The notes under the pieces are model-generated. The model was not told the origin of the DNA. It was given only the letters and a program-made list of their open reading frames with translations, and did no database searches. From Nectonema munidae (lineage: Eukaryota > Nematomorpha > Nectonematoida > Nectonematidae), in the NCBI GenBank assembly GCA_030549495.1, contig JAUIRK010000278.1:912001-976000 (forward strand): DNA of 64,000 bases. The letters run 5' to 3'. The position numbers were made by a program, and so were the translations under genes. Position 1 is the stretch's first letter; every line of letters begins with the position of its first letter. Below are positions 55,601-63,480 of this stretch, piece after piece.

Positions 55601-57417
55601 ATATTTATCGATTAATATGGGGGCTTGAGTAACGTTGGTTAGATACTGGGCTTCGATAACTCAAGGTCTTGGGTTCGATCCCGCATCAAGCCTTCTTTCT
55701 TCATAGTTCGATACAAGCTCTGCAATTGTGCCTTCTCGATGAAAACACCATATGGTACCTTAACCTTTATATGATATTATAACTTTCTTCGTGTGATTTC
55801 TATTATAAATATAAAGGTCTTCTTATGAAATGCCTGTATAGACTTTTGGTTGGATTATGTTATCCATGCAGTTTATTCTTATTTTGAAGTTCTTTAAAAC
55901 AACAAATCATGATGTATTGAACAAACTTTTAAAGTTTCAAGGTATTTTCTTATAGAAATTATTTCATTTCAGCAAAAATTATTGTGTTTATTTTTTTTCA
56001 TTCTTTTCCTGATAGGCGATCTAATTTTTTCTTAGAAGAATCTGATAAAATAGCCTAGTTTGATCCATGTACAAATAGTTCCTTAATCTATTTCGTCAAG
56101 TTCCTCATTATTTGACCGCTGCGTTGTTCTATCGATTTCTGGAGATACACTTTGTTTTACTATTCAAATTAAATCTGATTTGGAATCAAAAAAGCCAATT
56201 CTTGTATCCTACTTTTTCTCCTAATTACTTTTCTTTATCTGAAATGATTGCCTAATTTTTAAAACCATTGATCGAATTCTAGATATCAGTTGTCAAGGTA
56301 CGAAGTATCGTATACGAGTTGTCATAACACAATCAAAAGCCTCACGGATGTGTATTTTGCGATACTTCTTCGAAATTCGACGGTGCGTACATGCCAAGTT
56401 GTAACGCTTAATTCTAACCGATGAATTTCTTCATCGTTATAGGATTCACTATTGTTGTTGTTGTTGTTAGCCGGCCTAGATTATACTATCTCTATATGAG
56501 TATAATCTATCAGTTCAAAACAAAGCTTTGTTTAAACTGAGAAAGTATTTCCATAAAAGCAAGTACTCTCAGGGAAAAGAGATTCACTATTCTTACGTGT
56601 TAGCAAAGGAAAGAAATAAACAAAGAAATTGAGTAGTAATGATCCTCAAAACACTCTACCTCTGATTTTGACTATTCAAATATGTTCCTCAATTGGCATA
56701 ATAATTGACAAGTGCTACTCCAATTTCTAAATGGGCCTTAATGTATAAAATTTGGAAACCTATAATCCGGGCTTGGATTAGTGTAGAATTAGCATTGTTA
56801 GAGTTAGGTTTAGTGTTGGCGCGATCGTACATACATACATTTACATGCACATTTTTGGACCTTCTTCAGAAAAACTTCATATTAATTTGTTTTATTTAAT
56901 ACACGTCTGACACAAAAAACATCTATGCATACATACACACATGGATACGTACATACTACATACGCATTGACATCAGACATCCACAATAACTTAAATCTCA
57001 AAACAGCGGTATAACCCCTCAAAATGAACTAAGAAAAGTGAATACTGTATATTTATTTAAAATGAATAAAATGCTGTGTATCCTCTATCACAATTCCACG
57101 TGAGAGCAGCGCATTTAAGTATCATTTTTAACAGGGCTCTCCAGTTTTTTAAAAACAGAATAAAATATCACACGCGTTGCAGCGCATAAAATCTAAATGT
57201 TGTATGCATCCTGATTCTCTAACAGATCACGAACACAGAAGCTCGCAGACTGGAAGTGGAGATCAAGGACACGCTGGACTCGGTTGGGGATGACGGTGAC
57301 ACCCTCAAAAAGTTGATAACGGGGCGCAGGGTGGAACTGGCCGAGGACCTGAAGAAGGTGCGCAGCATCCTGGAAAAGCTGGAAGAATTCGCAGCCACAC
57401 TCCACAACGACTTGTGA
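33397..57417 (+). CDS. OPA1: OPA1/Mgm1-like mitochondrial dynamin GTPase (at least 15 coding exons)
   Basis: Exons: 33397-33709, 34947-35053, 36150-36382, 37513-37670, 37733-37906, 38052-38161, 43327-43504, 43613-43788, 44147-44276, 44332-44604, 45351-45469, 48462-48575, 51011-51258, 55074-55245, 57226-57417. All phases match, giving 2697 nt, or 898 codons plus stop. OPA1 is the inner-membrane GTPase that drives fusion and shapes cristae. The sequence shows a membrane anchor followed by GGGY (residues 12-26), a Ser/Thr/Asn-rich linker, a coiled coil, P-loop GDQSSGKT (223-230), DLPG (326-329), TKVD (395-398), VVTGKG (429-434), the middle/stalk region and the C-terminal helix ending [10 protein letters not shown]. 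Similarity to human OPA1 (960 residues) is clear along the whole length. The missing part is the mitochondrial presequence, about 85 residues in human, so an unlocated 5' exon is expected. Confidence 0.95.
34947..35053 (+). CDS. OPA1: OPA1 linker exon, Ser/Thr/Asn-rich
   Basis: A 107-bp exon found by phase. The acceptor CCTGTTTAG and donor ACT|GTATGT are both good. It takes phase 1 from the preceding exon and delivers phase 0 to the coiled-coil exon, which those two cannot do if joined directly. It encodes about 35 residues rich in S, T, N and P with no similarity I recognise. Its place corresponds to human exons 4-5b, the alternatively spliced segment holding the OMA1 and YME1L cleavage sites. 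Confidence 0.75.
35340..35748. mobile_element. Possible hAT MITE in OPA1 intron
   Basis: The right end CCAGTTTGAAAACCACTG is typical of hAT termini (inverse CAGTGGTTTTCAAACTGG). CAGTCGGCTTTTTCAAACAT at 35340 is a weak candidate for the other end. No target duplication matches, so the borders are uncertain. A poly-G run lies inside. Confidence 0.4.
36150..36382 (+). CDS. OPA1: OPA1 coiled-coil exon
   Basis: Begins T-P-D-E after a CTGTTTAG acceptor and encodes the heptad-rich segment [17 protein letters not shown], then [20 protein letters not shown], closely matching human. The donor is CCAAG|GTTCCC, a weak site, but phase 2 is confirmed by the next exon, which completes an Arg codon before the GTPase domain. 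Confidence 0.93.
36456..37015 (+). repeat. ~0.55-kb repeat, plus-oriented copy (OPA1 intron)
   Basis: Matches 46205-46743 in inverted orientation, including GAGTGGGTGTATACAG, AATCCGAAAATCTCTAATTC, TTGTCTTGACCCAGTA and TTTTTTTGTTGTACTTTTAG. Blocks such as CTAATTCGGACTTTCG and ATTAATTCGGAAAGCCCG near the two ends suggest a Tigger/pogo-like MITE. The shared region extends about 90 bp beyond the CAGTTGACAAATTTG that would be its terminus. Confidence 0.75.
37513..37670 (+). CDS. OPA1: OPA1 GTPase exon with P-loop
   Basis: Encodes [19 protein letters not shown], the G1 motif, and [19 protein letters not shown], the switch-1 region. Apart from a few substitutions it is identical to human OPA1. The donor GTTTCT opens an intron of only 62 bp. 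Confidence 0.96.
37733..37906 (+). CDS. OPA1: OPA1 GTPase exon up to DLPG
   Basis: Encodes [19 protein letters not shown], the [13 protein letters not shown] segment, and ends inside the Gly codon of the G3 motif VDLPG. The donor is CCAG|GTTTAC. Confidence 0.96.
38052..38161 (+). CDS. OPA1: OPA1 GTPase exon ([10 protein letters not shown])
   Basis: Completes the DLPG glycine, then encodes [19 protein letters not shown] and [14 protein letters not shown], matching human VINTVTSGMAPDTK. It ends in phase 0 at CAG|GTTTGT. The following intron is the longest in the gene (5165 bp) and hosts a piggyBac-type transposon. Confidence 0.95.
38219..40289 (-). mobile_element. Decayed piggyBac-type transposon in OPA1 intron
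   Basis: Ends CTAGAAGGACCAAA (left) and, inverted, CTAGAAGGAGCAAA (right). The palindrome ACGTCAATTGACGT lies just inside both ends (38257-38270 and 40261-40274), with a partial third copy at 40084-40096. The flanks both contain ATAAC, not the canonical TTAA. The minus-strand interior encodes an acidic N terminus ([20 protein letters not shown]), the first catalytic Asp block [16 protein letters not shown] with [19 protein letters not shown], and a C-terminal cysteine-rich finger (C-x4-C ... [12 protein letters not shown]). All are DDE_Tnp_1_7/piggyBac features. Many stops and frame breaks: it is dead. Confidence 0.87.
38347..39975 (-). pseudogene. piggyBac-type transposase remnant
   Basis: Coding pieces in order on the minus strand: acidic N terminus (about 39975), [20 protein letters not shown] (39.7 kb), [20 protein letters not shown] and the DDE core with VDEQLMP (39.4-39.05 kb), a badly eroded middle, and the zinc-finger tail (38.56-38.35 kb). 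The conserved first Asp is visible. The later catalytic Asp residues fall in the eroded part and were not found. Confidence 0.82.
40290..41809. other. OPA1 intron, nothing recognised
   Basis: Contains short repeats of GTCTAAAGACGGGGTG type at 40436-40490. No element ends or coding similarity. Confidence 0.4.
41810..42690. mobile_element. Non-autonomous hAT-like element in OPA1 intron
   Basis: Left end TAGTGATGCACTGG and inverted right end TAGGTGTGTGCCGG. Both ends carry several GGATATCC/CCGGATA-type subterminal repeats (ACCGGATATCCAGC, AACCGGATAA, TACCGGATAG, GGCCAATCGGATA). No coding. The 8-bp flanks do not match clearly. Confidence 0.55.
43327..43504 (+). CDS. OPA1: OPA1 GTPase exon with TKVD
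   Basis: Starts [15 protein letters not shown] after TATTAAG and carries [12 protein letters not shown], the G4 motif that sets guanine specificity, then [10 protein letters not shown]. The donor is GTAAAC, phase 1. Confidence 0.96.
43613..43788 (+). CDS. OPA1: OPA1 exon with G5-like VVTGKG
   Basis: Encodes [19 protein letters not shown] and continues to [11 protein letters not shown], all conserved in human OPA1. Acceptor TTGTTTTAG, donor ATG|GTATTT, phase 0. Confidence 0.96.
43867..44110 (+). repeat. Dispersed ~310-bp repeat, copy 2 (OPA1 intron)
   Basis: Starts TATACCGCTGTTTTTAAA, then ATGTATGTAGTATGTATC and CACGTGTATTAATA. It ends early, in the GCTAACTCTAGGCGC segment, just upstream of the next exon, so its 3' part is missing. 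Confidence 0.75.
44147..44276 (+). CDS. OPA1: OPA1 middle-domain exon (VRESIEQQ)
   Basis: Encodes [19 protein letters not shown] and [16 protein letters not shown], nearly the human sequence. It is followed by a 55-bp intron. Inverted copies of a dispersed repeat lie on both sides of this exon and the next. Confidence 0.96.
44332..44604 (+). CDS. OPA1: OPA1 middle-domain exon (EILDEI)
   Basis: Encodes [19 protein letters not shown] through [16 protein letters not shown] and ends FLNQ plus one base. The donor is CAGT|GTAATT. I chose it over the neighbouring GTGTAA because only it restores the frame of the next exon. Confidence 0.93.
44880..45190 (-). repeat. Dispersed ~310-bp repeat, copy 3 (OPA1 intron)
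   Basis: Inverted relative to copy 2. Contains TTAAGATTAGTGTAGAATCA, ATCGTACATACATACATAC and AACAAAAAACATCTACACA. Copies 2 and 3 bracket two OPA1 exons. Confidence 0.75.
45351..45469 (+). CDS. OPA1: OPA1 stalk exon
   Basis: Encodes [20 protein letters not shown] and [13 protein letters not shown]. The last segment matches human WNDFAEDSLRVIQ. The donor is CAA|GTATGTAAG, a strong site, phase 0. Confidence 0.93.
46205..46743 (-). repeat. ~0.55-kb repeat, minus-oriented copy (OPA1 intron)
   Basis: Inverted partner of 36456-37015 (see there). Both copies are inside OPA1 introns, about 9.5 kb apart. Confidence 0.75.
47380..47545 (-). mobile_element. Short LINE reverse transcriptase scrap in OPA1 intron
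   Basis: Minus-strand reading [20 protein letters not shown] followed by VSRCDVP-stop-G-stop-IRSPLPF is the block leading to VPQGSILGPLLF in Jockey/CR1 reverse transcriptases. In-frame stops show decay. Neither upstream nor downstream RT blocks are recognisable. Confidence 0.75.
47548..47904 (-). other. Unassigned 118-codon ORF next to the LINE scrap
   Basis: High-complexity peptide ([20 protein letters not shown]) ending just upstream of the LINE scrap on the same strand. The part [20 protein letters not shown] has the look of retroelement coding, but I cannot assign it. It could be upstream coding of the same LINE. Confidence 0.3.
48462..48575 (+). CDS. OPA1: OPA1 stalk exon (HNALQDHS)
   Basis: A 38-codon exon: [19 protein letters not shown] then [18 protein letters not shown], matching human HNALEDRSISDKQQWDAAI. 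Acceptor TTTTCTTCAG, donor GAC|GTAAGC. Confidence 0.95.
48576..50771. other. OPA1 intron, mostly unrecognised
   Basis: Two back-to-back ORFs (48796-49041 minus, 49042-49278 plus) without similarity. AT-rich otherwise. Confidence 0.4.
50776..50882. mobile_element. 107-bp piggyBac-type MITE flanked by TTAA
   Basis: Inverted ends CCTGTTATCGACCA and CCAGTTAACGACCA, flanked by TTAA at 50772-50775 and 50883-50886. It shares CTTCTGCTTT with the 106-bp element at 4918, near the same end, so they are one family. Confidence 0.82.
51011..51258 (+). CDS. OPA1: OPA1 paddle/stalk exon
   Basis: Encodes [21 protein letters not shown], then [20 protein letters not shown], and ends VHR. It aligns with the human GPDWKKRWLYWKNRTQEQ...TTVRKNLESRGVE region, which forms the membrane-touching paddle. 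It is more diverged than the GTPase exons. Phase 2 out. Confidence 0.93.
51917..52453. mobile_element. hAT MITE with perfect 8-bp target duplication
   Basis: Ends CAGAGGCGTAGCTA and, inverted, CAGAGGTGTAGCTA. Flanked on both sides by CTACTAGG (51909-51916 and 52454-52461). Subterminal GGGCGGCAGATTTTA occurs near both ends. 537 bp, no transposase. It lies in the OPA1 intron 51259-55073. Confidence 0.92.
52580..52610. repeat. (TC)n microsatellite
   Basis: About 15 uninterrupted TC units. Confidence 0.95.
53291..53480. mobile_element. 190-bp palindromic MITE with nested hairpin
   Basis: Inverted arms TATTACATAAAATCTCC with TGTTCGAACC/GGTTCGAACA further in, about 50 bp each. A second inverted pair, TATTACAGAAG/CTTCTGTAATA, lies in the middle. 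TA flanks both sides, as for Tc1/mariner-type insertions. No coding. Confidence 0.75.
54240..54475 (+). repeat. Direct repeat, copy 1
   Basis: Shares with 58545-58760 the blocks GACTTTGTTGAGA, GGATACTTTGGAGAT-type, TGGTGAATAAG and CAACGTGCATGATTAAAT-type, in the same order and orientation. Confidence 0.65.
55074..55245 (+). CDS. OPA1: OPA1 exon with DVVLFWR
   Basis: Encodes [20 protein letters not shown], then [20 protein letters not shown] and RQQ, matching human [20 protein letters not shown] and [20 protein letters not shown]. The acceptor AATTGAAG lacks a good pyrimidine tract but is fixed by phase and homology. Confidence 0.94.
55617..55775 (+). repeat. tRNA-derived SINE, copy 3 (OPA1 intron)
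   Basis: Head GGGCTTGAGTAACGTTGG, perfect B box GGTTCGATCCC (55672-55682), tail with TGCCTTCTCGATGAAAACAC. Same order as copy 1. Confidence 0.8.
56700..57013 (-). repeat. Dispersed ~310-bp repeat, copy 4 (OPA1 intron)
   Basis: Full-length like copy 1. On the minus strand it starts near TATACCGCTGTTTTGAG and ends in TTATACATTAAGGCCCAT plus about 30 bp. It lies about 210 bp upstream of the last OPA1 exon. Confidence 0.78.
57226..57417 (+). CDS. OPA1: OPA1 terminal exon (GED-like helix)
   Basis: 64 codons including the stop. It encodes [40 protein letters not shown] and ends LHNDL-stop; human ends IEALHQEK. The exon is clearly richer in G and C than its surroundings, as expected of coding sequence here. 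Confidence 0.96.
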   Translation: MTNTEARRLEVEIKDTLDSVGDDGDTLKKLITGRRVELAEDLKKVRSILEKLEEFAATLHNDL

Positions 57418-57547
57418 CGCTTGATGCTTGCTTTTTTGGTGTCGCTGGGACGAGAGTAAATGCGTGTCGCTTGATCCTCCACCCACATCTTATCCCTAGT
57501 CTTTTTATACGTAAAATGTGAATATTTTGTTCTATGCAGAGTTATCA

Positions 57548-57553
57548 AATAAA
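57548..57553 (+). terminator. Candidate polyadenylation signal of OPA1
   Basis: AATAAA 131 bp downstream of the OPA1 stop, the first such hexamer after the coding region. It implies a short 3' UTR. Confidence 0.6.
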
Positions 57554-57869
57554 TATTTAAGAACTACTGCTGCCAGAGATGCATATAGGCTACTCACATG
57601 AGACATGCCTTACACTTCCCGACCCTAACCTGCTTTTTTACCACTACTTTTCTATAACGACCGGTTTTAATTTCTCCTAATTACTCCTAGCGACCACTTG
57701 TCCTCAAGCACAACTTTTCATGGCTCCATTATGTGTTCTCTTAATTCCCGTTCGAGTGTACATATTAGAATGATTGCGAGTAGATAGCAAATTTAATTAA
57801 AGTTATTACACAAATCCAGCTATAATTTGGGGCTGATCAATTGGATTCAGGTTGGTATTCGCATTTCTC

Positions 57870-57990
57870 TGAATCCGATAGGGCTGTCCTCATTCAATTC
57901 TCATGCTCAATTGGATACATCCAATTGATGAGATACAAAACCGTCGAAACAGATCTTGCACAGCCCTGCCTTGTGTGATGACGTTAATCA
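57870..57990 (+). repeat. Direct repeat family with internal dyad, copy 1
   Basis: Bounded by AGGGCTGT and ACAGCCCT, with CAATTCTCATGCTCAATTGG and an inner dyad CAATTGGAT/ATCCAATTG. Related to 59515-59650. Probably a small MITE. Confidence 0.55.
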
Positions 57991-58259
57991 AGTTTATTAG
58001 CTACTCGTGTTCATCTTAATGCTCCAGTACCACTAACTCAATGAACCGATTAAAGGACAATGCGGTTTCCTATAAAATCTAAATCGCCTGCTCTAAGTCA
58101 TATAGAAACCCATTAAAGAGGTGAGCAGGTGAACTGATTTCAAAAAGCTGAACACGGATATGGCAAACGAATGCCCTTGTTAGCGCATCTAACTCTTTCC
58201 CTGCTTAGTTTATGAGACTATTTTGGGGGCTATGAATCAGCCTAGGAGAATGCTAAAAT

Positions 58260-58523
58260 TTGTCGCCAGATGGAATGAAAGCGTGTGCTATTGGATCCTT
58301 TCCTGGGTTCGATTGCGTACACACTTATTCAAAATTGGTCGAAAAGTTTGAAGATGGCAAAATAGAATCGGTTGATATTTATTATAAGAGCATATATTTA
58401 AAAATTAATTTATTTTCACTACAAGATTCTATCGTTATGGAAAAAAAAATTTTGATTTCCTTTTATCAAAATATTTTCACTGATGATTTATTGAAAAATG
58501 TTATCAATAACCCATTAATGTGA
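58260..58523 (+). other. Unassigned ORF, coding-like first half
   Basis: An acceptor-like CGCCAG precedes MKACAIGSFPGFDCVHTYSK and LVEKFEDGKIESVDIYY, which has good complexity, then the frame runs into AT-rich low-complexity sequence. It may be an old exon or transposon piece. No family recognised. Confidence 0.25.
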
Positions 58524-58544
58524 TGAAAAAAGTGTTCATATAAT

Positions 58545-58760
58545 GCATATTAGTTGTCAAATATTCAGACTTTGTTGAGAAATGTTAAAAAAAAATGTAA
58601 GTTTTTTCAATTTTGACACTAAAATATTCTAAGGATACTTTAGAGATTTGATATTTGAAATCTTTGATTGCTGGATGAATTATTATATATAATTTTTTCG
58701 ATGGTGAATAAGGTGACCTAACGACAACGTGCATAATTAAATAAGCTATATTGTGAATGA
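58545..58760 (+). repeat. Direct repeat, copy 2
   Basis: Partner of 54240-54475 in the same orientation. Confidence 0.65.
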
Positions 58761-59514
58761 GCGAAAATGATAACTTTATAAAGCAAAATTACAAACTTAA
58801 GAAAAGCATAGAAAGTATCGTCTAGCACGCATGTCAGCAATCTATGGCACGCATGCCAAGTGCAAAATAACACTCATCATCGTAATATGTTTTTTGTCAT
58901 CACTTTAAAAAATATGAAGGTAGCTGTATTTGGTACACATATACCTGTGTAATATTAGTACACAGCAATGAAAAATAAGGATCAAAGCCATATCGATAAC
59001 AAAAATATAAAAGTCAATAATTTTAACGCTACAAAATTATAAATGTTAGTAAAATTGAACTTATTATTCTTAAAGTAAGAATGCGTTTTTCTTCATTATC
59101 AAAAGATTGCCGACACTTGATCAAGGGAGCAGTCTTGAGATTCAAAAAGCAAGATTAATGAGGATAACTTCTTAAGTTGAAGTCAGTGAATCTCAAAGCT
59201 CAAAATTTGATCAGACCTTGTTGGAGACCATCTGCAACGACTTCATGACAGACTTTGCCTTTTTGACAACGTTTTGGTTTTTTTCACGTTTAACGCAGCC
59301 TTCCCTATAATTCTGTAGCGAAGGCCAAGAGATCATCTCTGTTTGATAAAAGCGTTTTTATGTTACTTCTCATGAAGGCAATATGCATCTGTCATGAACA
59401 AAATTCAACATAAGCTTTCTAACATAAATTTTTCCAAATTCTTAATAAAGGTTATTACTTATTAGTTTAAAACTAAAATTTTGTATTTTTCTCAATCTAA
59501 AACGTAAAAGCTTT
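58761..59514. other. Intergenic, nothing firmly recognised
   Basis: A stretch at 59225-59340 is less AT-rich but frame-broken on both strands. Confidence 0.35.
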
Positions 59515-59650
59515 TCTGTGAATCGAATGGTGCTGTCCACACGCAATTCTCATGCTGAATTGTCTGCACACATACATTCAACTGATGAGATGCAAAACGG
59601 GTTTTGTACTGCCGTGCCTTGCGTGATATCACAATCATGATTATATATAT
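59515..59650 (+). repeat. Direct repeat family with internal dyad, copy 2
   Basis: Shares CAATTCTCATGCT, CAACTGATGAGATGCAAAAC and CTTGCGTGAT with 57870-57990; more diverged at the ends. Confidence 0.5.
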
Positions 59651-60049
59651 AGATCATTTTTAAGATCAACATAAGAGACAAATTTTAAAAGTTATGACTA
59701 TTAGGCCAGATACTCTTTCAGATATCGAATACTCTTTCGATATCAAAGCTCATAGAAATAGCAAAAGCAGTGTTCTTATTTTTTGAAACTTTATAGAAGT
59801 GTTTCAGATACTTTAGGAGCAAATTTAGTTTATGTCATCTCTTTTTGTTGTCGAAGTTAACTTTTCATTTACGGTGTCCACATTTAGAATATTTCGGGCA
59901 AGAATACTCGCATGCTGCTTTAAACCCAACATGAGGCCTTAAAATAAAATGTATATTCAAATATTATCTGATAACATGTGTTAATTTTTTAAACAAACCG
60001 AAAATTTATGGTAATTTTTTAATATTTTTGTGAATGTAAAATTTCAATA

Positions 60050-60420
60050 GAAGGACGAGGCTGATAGACAATATTTTGACTCTATGAGCCTTTTTCAAGT
60101 GATGCAAGCAGAATCTGGCGTCGTCTTTTTTCTTCTTATGAAGATTTGTCATATCATCCTATTATTATATTCGTTACTTATTTGCCCAGATGGATAAGAT
60201 GAGCCAATTTTAGGAAGAAGAATAAAATGCTTCATGCTAGGAATCTGCAATTTTTGTTCACTACTTGATTTAAAAGTTAAAGCTTTTCAGGTACAGACAC
60301 TCCACGAAATGAAGCGGTTGTCATGGGCCAAGTCAACAGATCACGCTAGAAACGATGACTTTATAAACAATTCACAAGAGGAATGGAAATATGGAGTCGC
60401 CTCTAGCTTGTGTTCGTGAT
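60050..60420 (+). other. Possible two-exon fragment of an unidentified gene
   Basis: After TTTCAATAG the frame K-D-E-A-D-R-Q-Y-F-D-S-M-S-L-F-Q can end at CAA|GTGATG. After AGCTTTTCAG the frame VQTLHEMKRLSWAKSTDHAR continues to WKYGVASSLCS-stop (60417-60419). Both junctions are phase 0, and the peptide composition is unlike the AT-rich background. No family recognised. It may be a 3' end of a gene whose other exons lie elsewhere, or a gene fragment. Confidence 0.3.
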
Positions 60421-62439
60421 TTTTGTTTTCGCGGGAATTTACGGAAAATATTATTATTTCCTATTTTTTGCAGAAACAATTATTTTTTAACGTGCTTCAC
60501 AAACTTGACTTAGGAATGAAAAATTTATTACGCTTGCAAAGTATCTAAATAAATGAATATCATCAATCTGAAAGATGAATTCTGATATCTTACACTAGAA
60601 AACAGGCATTTTTGATTGTGACAAAGGATTAATTTTGATTAAGCTCATTTTTAGAAATGGATGGAAAGAATATTAATGGAAGATTATTGCTATGGAAGTT
60701 TCTTTAGTGATACCGATTTCTTAAAAATGATGTCAGTATAGAGAAAGAAAGTATTTAAAATTGAGAGAACCATTCTTAGATTTAATGTATTTTTAATGAT
60801 AAAAATTAATTTTATGTTTTGAACAATCAAATGAAAAATTGATAAATCGCGAAAAACAAATATATTTTGGCGAGATCAAAGTCTAGTGCAGGATCGAGGC
60901 AGACCGCGAAAGAAACACTCTACAGTTAGCGAGTGCAATGCTCGAAGATTTCATTATAGTTCACTTTGCATGCTTCATATAAAATTGTTTGTAGGAAACA
61001 ACCGGAGTGAACGGGTCTGATCTTATTATGCTTTTTAATAATCTTCTGATTTACTTTAGATATCCTTTGATAAATTTGGTTTTTTAACCGTTTAAACTAG
61101 TTATTATATCGCAGTATATATGATTGATTAACCATGACTTTTTTCAAACTATTCATTTTAAAATTAATTCACACTAGATTGACATTCTTGTTTTATTACC
61201 ATTAATAAACTCCATATTTATTTTTCAATTTTTGAATTCCAGTAAATCATTACCTCTTTATTCGAAAAACATTCATATTTTGAAAAATGCATTTTTTAAC
61301 ACAATCTGTTTGGAAAAATTAAGATCAAATAATAAAGGTTTTACTTAATAATAATAATTAAAAATGTACAATATGAGATGCAAAGATATCATTTGTTCTT
61401 GAATAAACATAAAGATCTTAGATATTCAAGTATGTAGACGAAAATTTTTTCACTTTTAGTTAAAATATTCACTTTTTGCATGCCTTATGAGGATAAAAAA
61501 ATCACGTGTTATCCGCTTCTACATACATACTGGAGTGGATCGGGTCGAATTTTCATAATTTCGAATATCCATGAAACTCTTTGAGCTTTTGAAATCTGAA
61601 TAAAATTTACATTATTCTTACAGTTTTGGTATCAAGAAATGGCTTTTTTTGCAATTACAAATCTAATTTAAGCATTTTTTGAATTAACTTTGAATTTCTT
61701 TAGCGTTCAATAATTTTATTCTGAATTACTTCAATAATCTTGAAAAAAGCATTCTAATGTCTCATGCTGCAGACAGTGAGGTAATTGTTTATTGGTTTGA
61801 GGCAGGTCTGTTTTTTGGTCAGTCTTCTGAAAGAGTGACGTAATAATCTGCATTTCTAGTAACTTTTGAAAGTTTTCATGATCCATGCTCAATTCGCCAT
61901 ATTCGATTTATTTGCTTACTTTTCTGCCTAAGATTTAATTCCTTTAGAAGTGCTGGGTTCGCCTGAAACCGTAACGTGTTTTAGGTGAACGGATAAGAAA
62001 CCGGTCAATTCGTATTCTGTATAATTAATAATAAATTAGAGGTCTAATTGCCTTGAGGCTGAATTGTCTTTGAAACAAGCGGAATACCTACACACAAATT
62101 ATTATTAACATCAATAGGATGGATAGTAGTAGATCAAGGTGTTAGGAGAATAAGAGAGAAAGAATGACTTCAACGCAGCAAAAACAAAAAATGACCAATA
62201 TTATTGTGCGCAGTGTTTATACTGCGATGGACACTTTGAAAATGTATACTTCTTGCCATACAAACAGTCACAAAAAAGGAGTGTGTTAAAATGCAAAACC
62301 TTTAATTTAACTCTTCTGGCTTTTCTTGAATCCTATTGGCTAATGTGACATTTACTTCTACTTCTTCTCTGCCCATAATATGTGTATCGTTGTTATATTG
62401 TAAAAATTAAGTGAATTGTTTCGAAAGCAACACGTGGTC
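60421..62439. other. Intergenic, nothing recognised
   Basis: AT-rich, no ORF of note and no clear element ends. Confidence 0.45.
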
Positions 62440-62628
62440 GCATTATCGCGAGTAAAAATATGGATTGTGAACAGATAAAGAGGTCTAAATCCTGAATAGG
62501 AGCTGGTCGCTTTAGATTAGAGGAGCTAAAATCTGTCAAAAGATAGGAAAATATTGGGACTGTAAGAAAATGGTCACAATAGCAAGCGGTCCGTTTTAGG
62601 GAGTTGTCGCTTAGTCGGACTCTATTGT
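62440..62628. mobile_element. Possible Tigger/pogo-like terminal fragment
   Basis: The sequence ending in GGTCCGTTTTAGGGAGTTG and CGCTTAGTCGGACTCTATTG resembles, inverted, a CA.TAGAGTCCGACT-type terminus of pogo-like elements. No opposite end found. Confidence 0.3.
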
Positions 62629-63480
62629 ATTATATTCTTCCTCAAAACATATGTATAAAAAACATGAATATATTATGGCTCCAATAAAATGATTTTAGTA
62701 AATCATGTCCTATTTCAATACCGATTTTGGTAACTAAGAGTGCACGATTTCTACTTTGTTGCTGTTTAAAGTTTGGATTTTCATTAAATTTTATTTTAAG
62801 TTCTGTATGTTTTATCTTTTGTATATTATCGAAAGTAAATTGCATCTTCGTATTCTAAACCATAAAGCATATTGAAATTTAAATCAAAAATGGAAAAAAT
62901 TATCTGAACTTTTCAAAAAATTGTAAAATATTTTTACTTATGGATCTGAATTTTTGAAAAATGAGAGATTCTCTCATTTTTAATTTCATAATTTAAAGAA
63001 AACTCGAAACAAAATGAAAGAAATGCCAAAAAATTAACATTTTAATAATTTATCTTCACTTTAAGTCTGTAATTTTACTGAAATCCAAACTTCAAACAGC
63101 GACAAATGTAGAAATATACAACTTTTAGTTAAAACAATTAACTTATTTAGATTCATCACAGCAAACACTACCAAAATCGGTGTTGAAGTCACTTCTATCT
63201 TTTAGATCAATTTTTTAATATAGATAGATAAAAGAATTTGACTCCTCGATGCTCGCATATAAATAAGATGATTGAAAAACGTGCTCTTCGACTCTTACAA
63301 TGAAAGATGGAATTGATTCATATAGATATAGCGAAACTCAAGATGATCTATTGAGGCAGTGCTTACTCTCAGAAACCGCCATGACATTTTTCATCAAAAT
63401 GAAAAAATGATTCTTTTTTTTCAATAATAATCTTTCCTCTCTTGATTATCATAATTTTCTTAATAATCTTTCCTAGAGAT
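62629..63480. other. Intergenic, nothing recognised
   Basis: AT-rich, one 67-codon minus ORF of no recognised family. Confidence 0.4.

Noticed and set aside
57193-57548. Minus-strand ORFs of 97 and 109 codons
   Set aside because: Antisense to the OPA1 terminal exon; the GC-rich coding sequence leaves the other frames open by chance.
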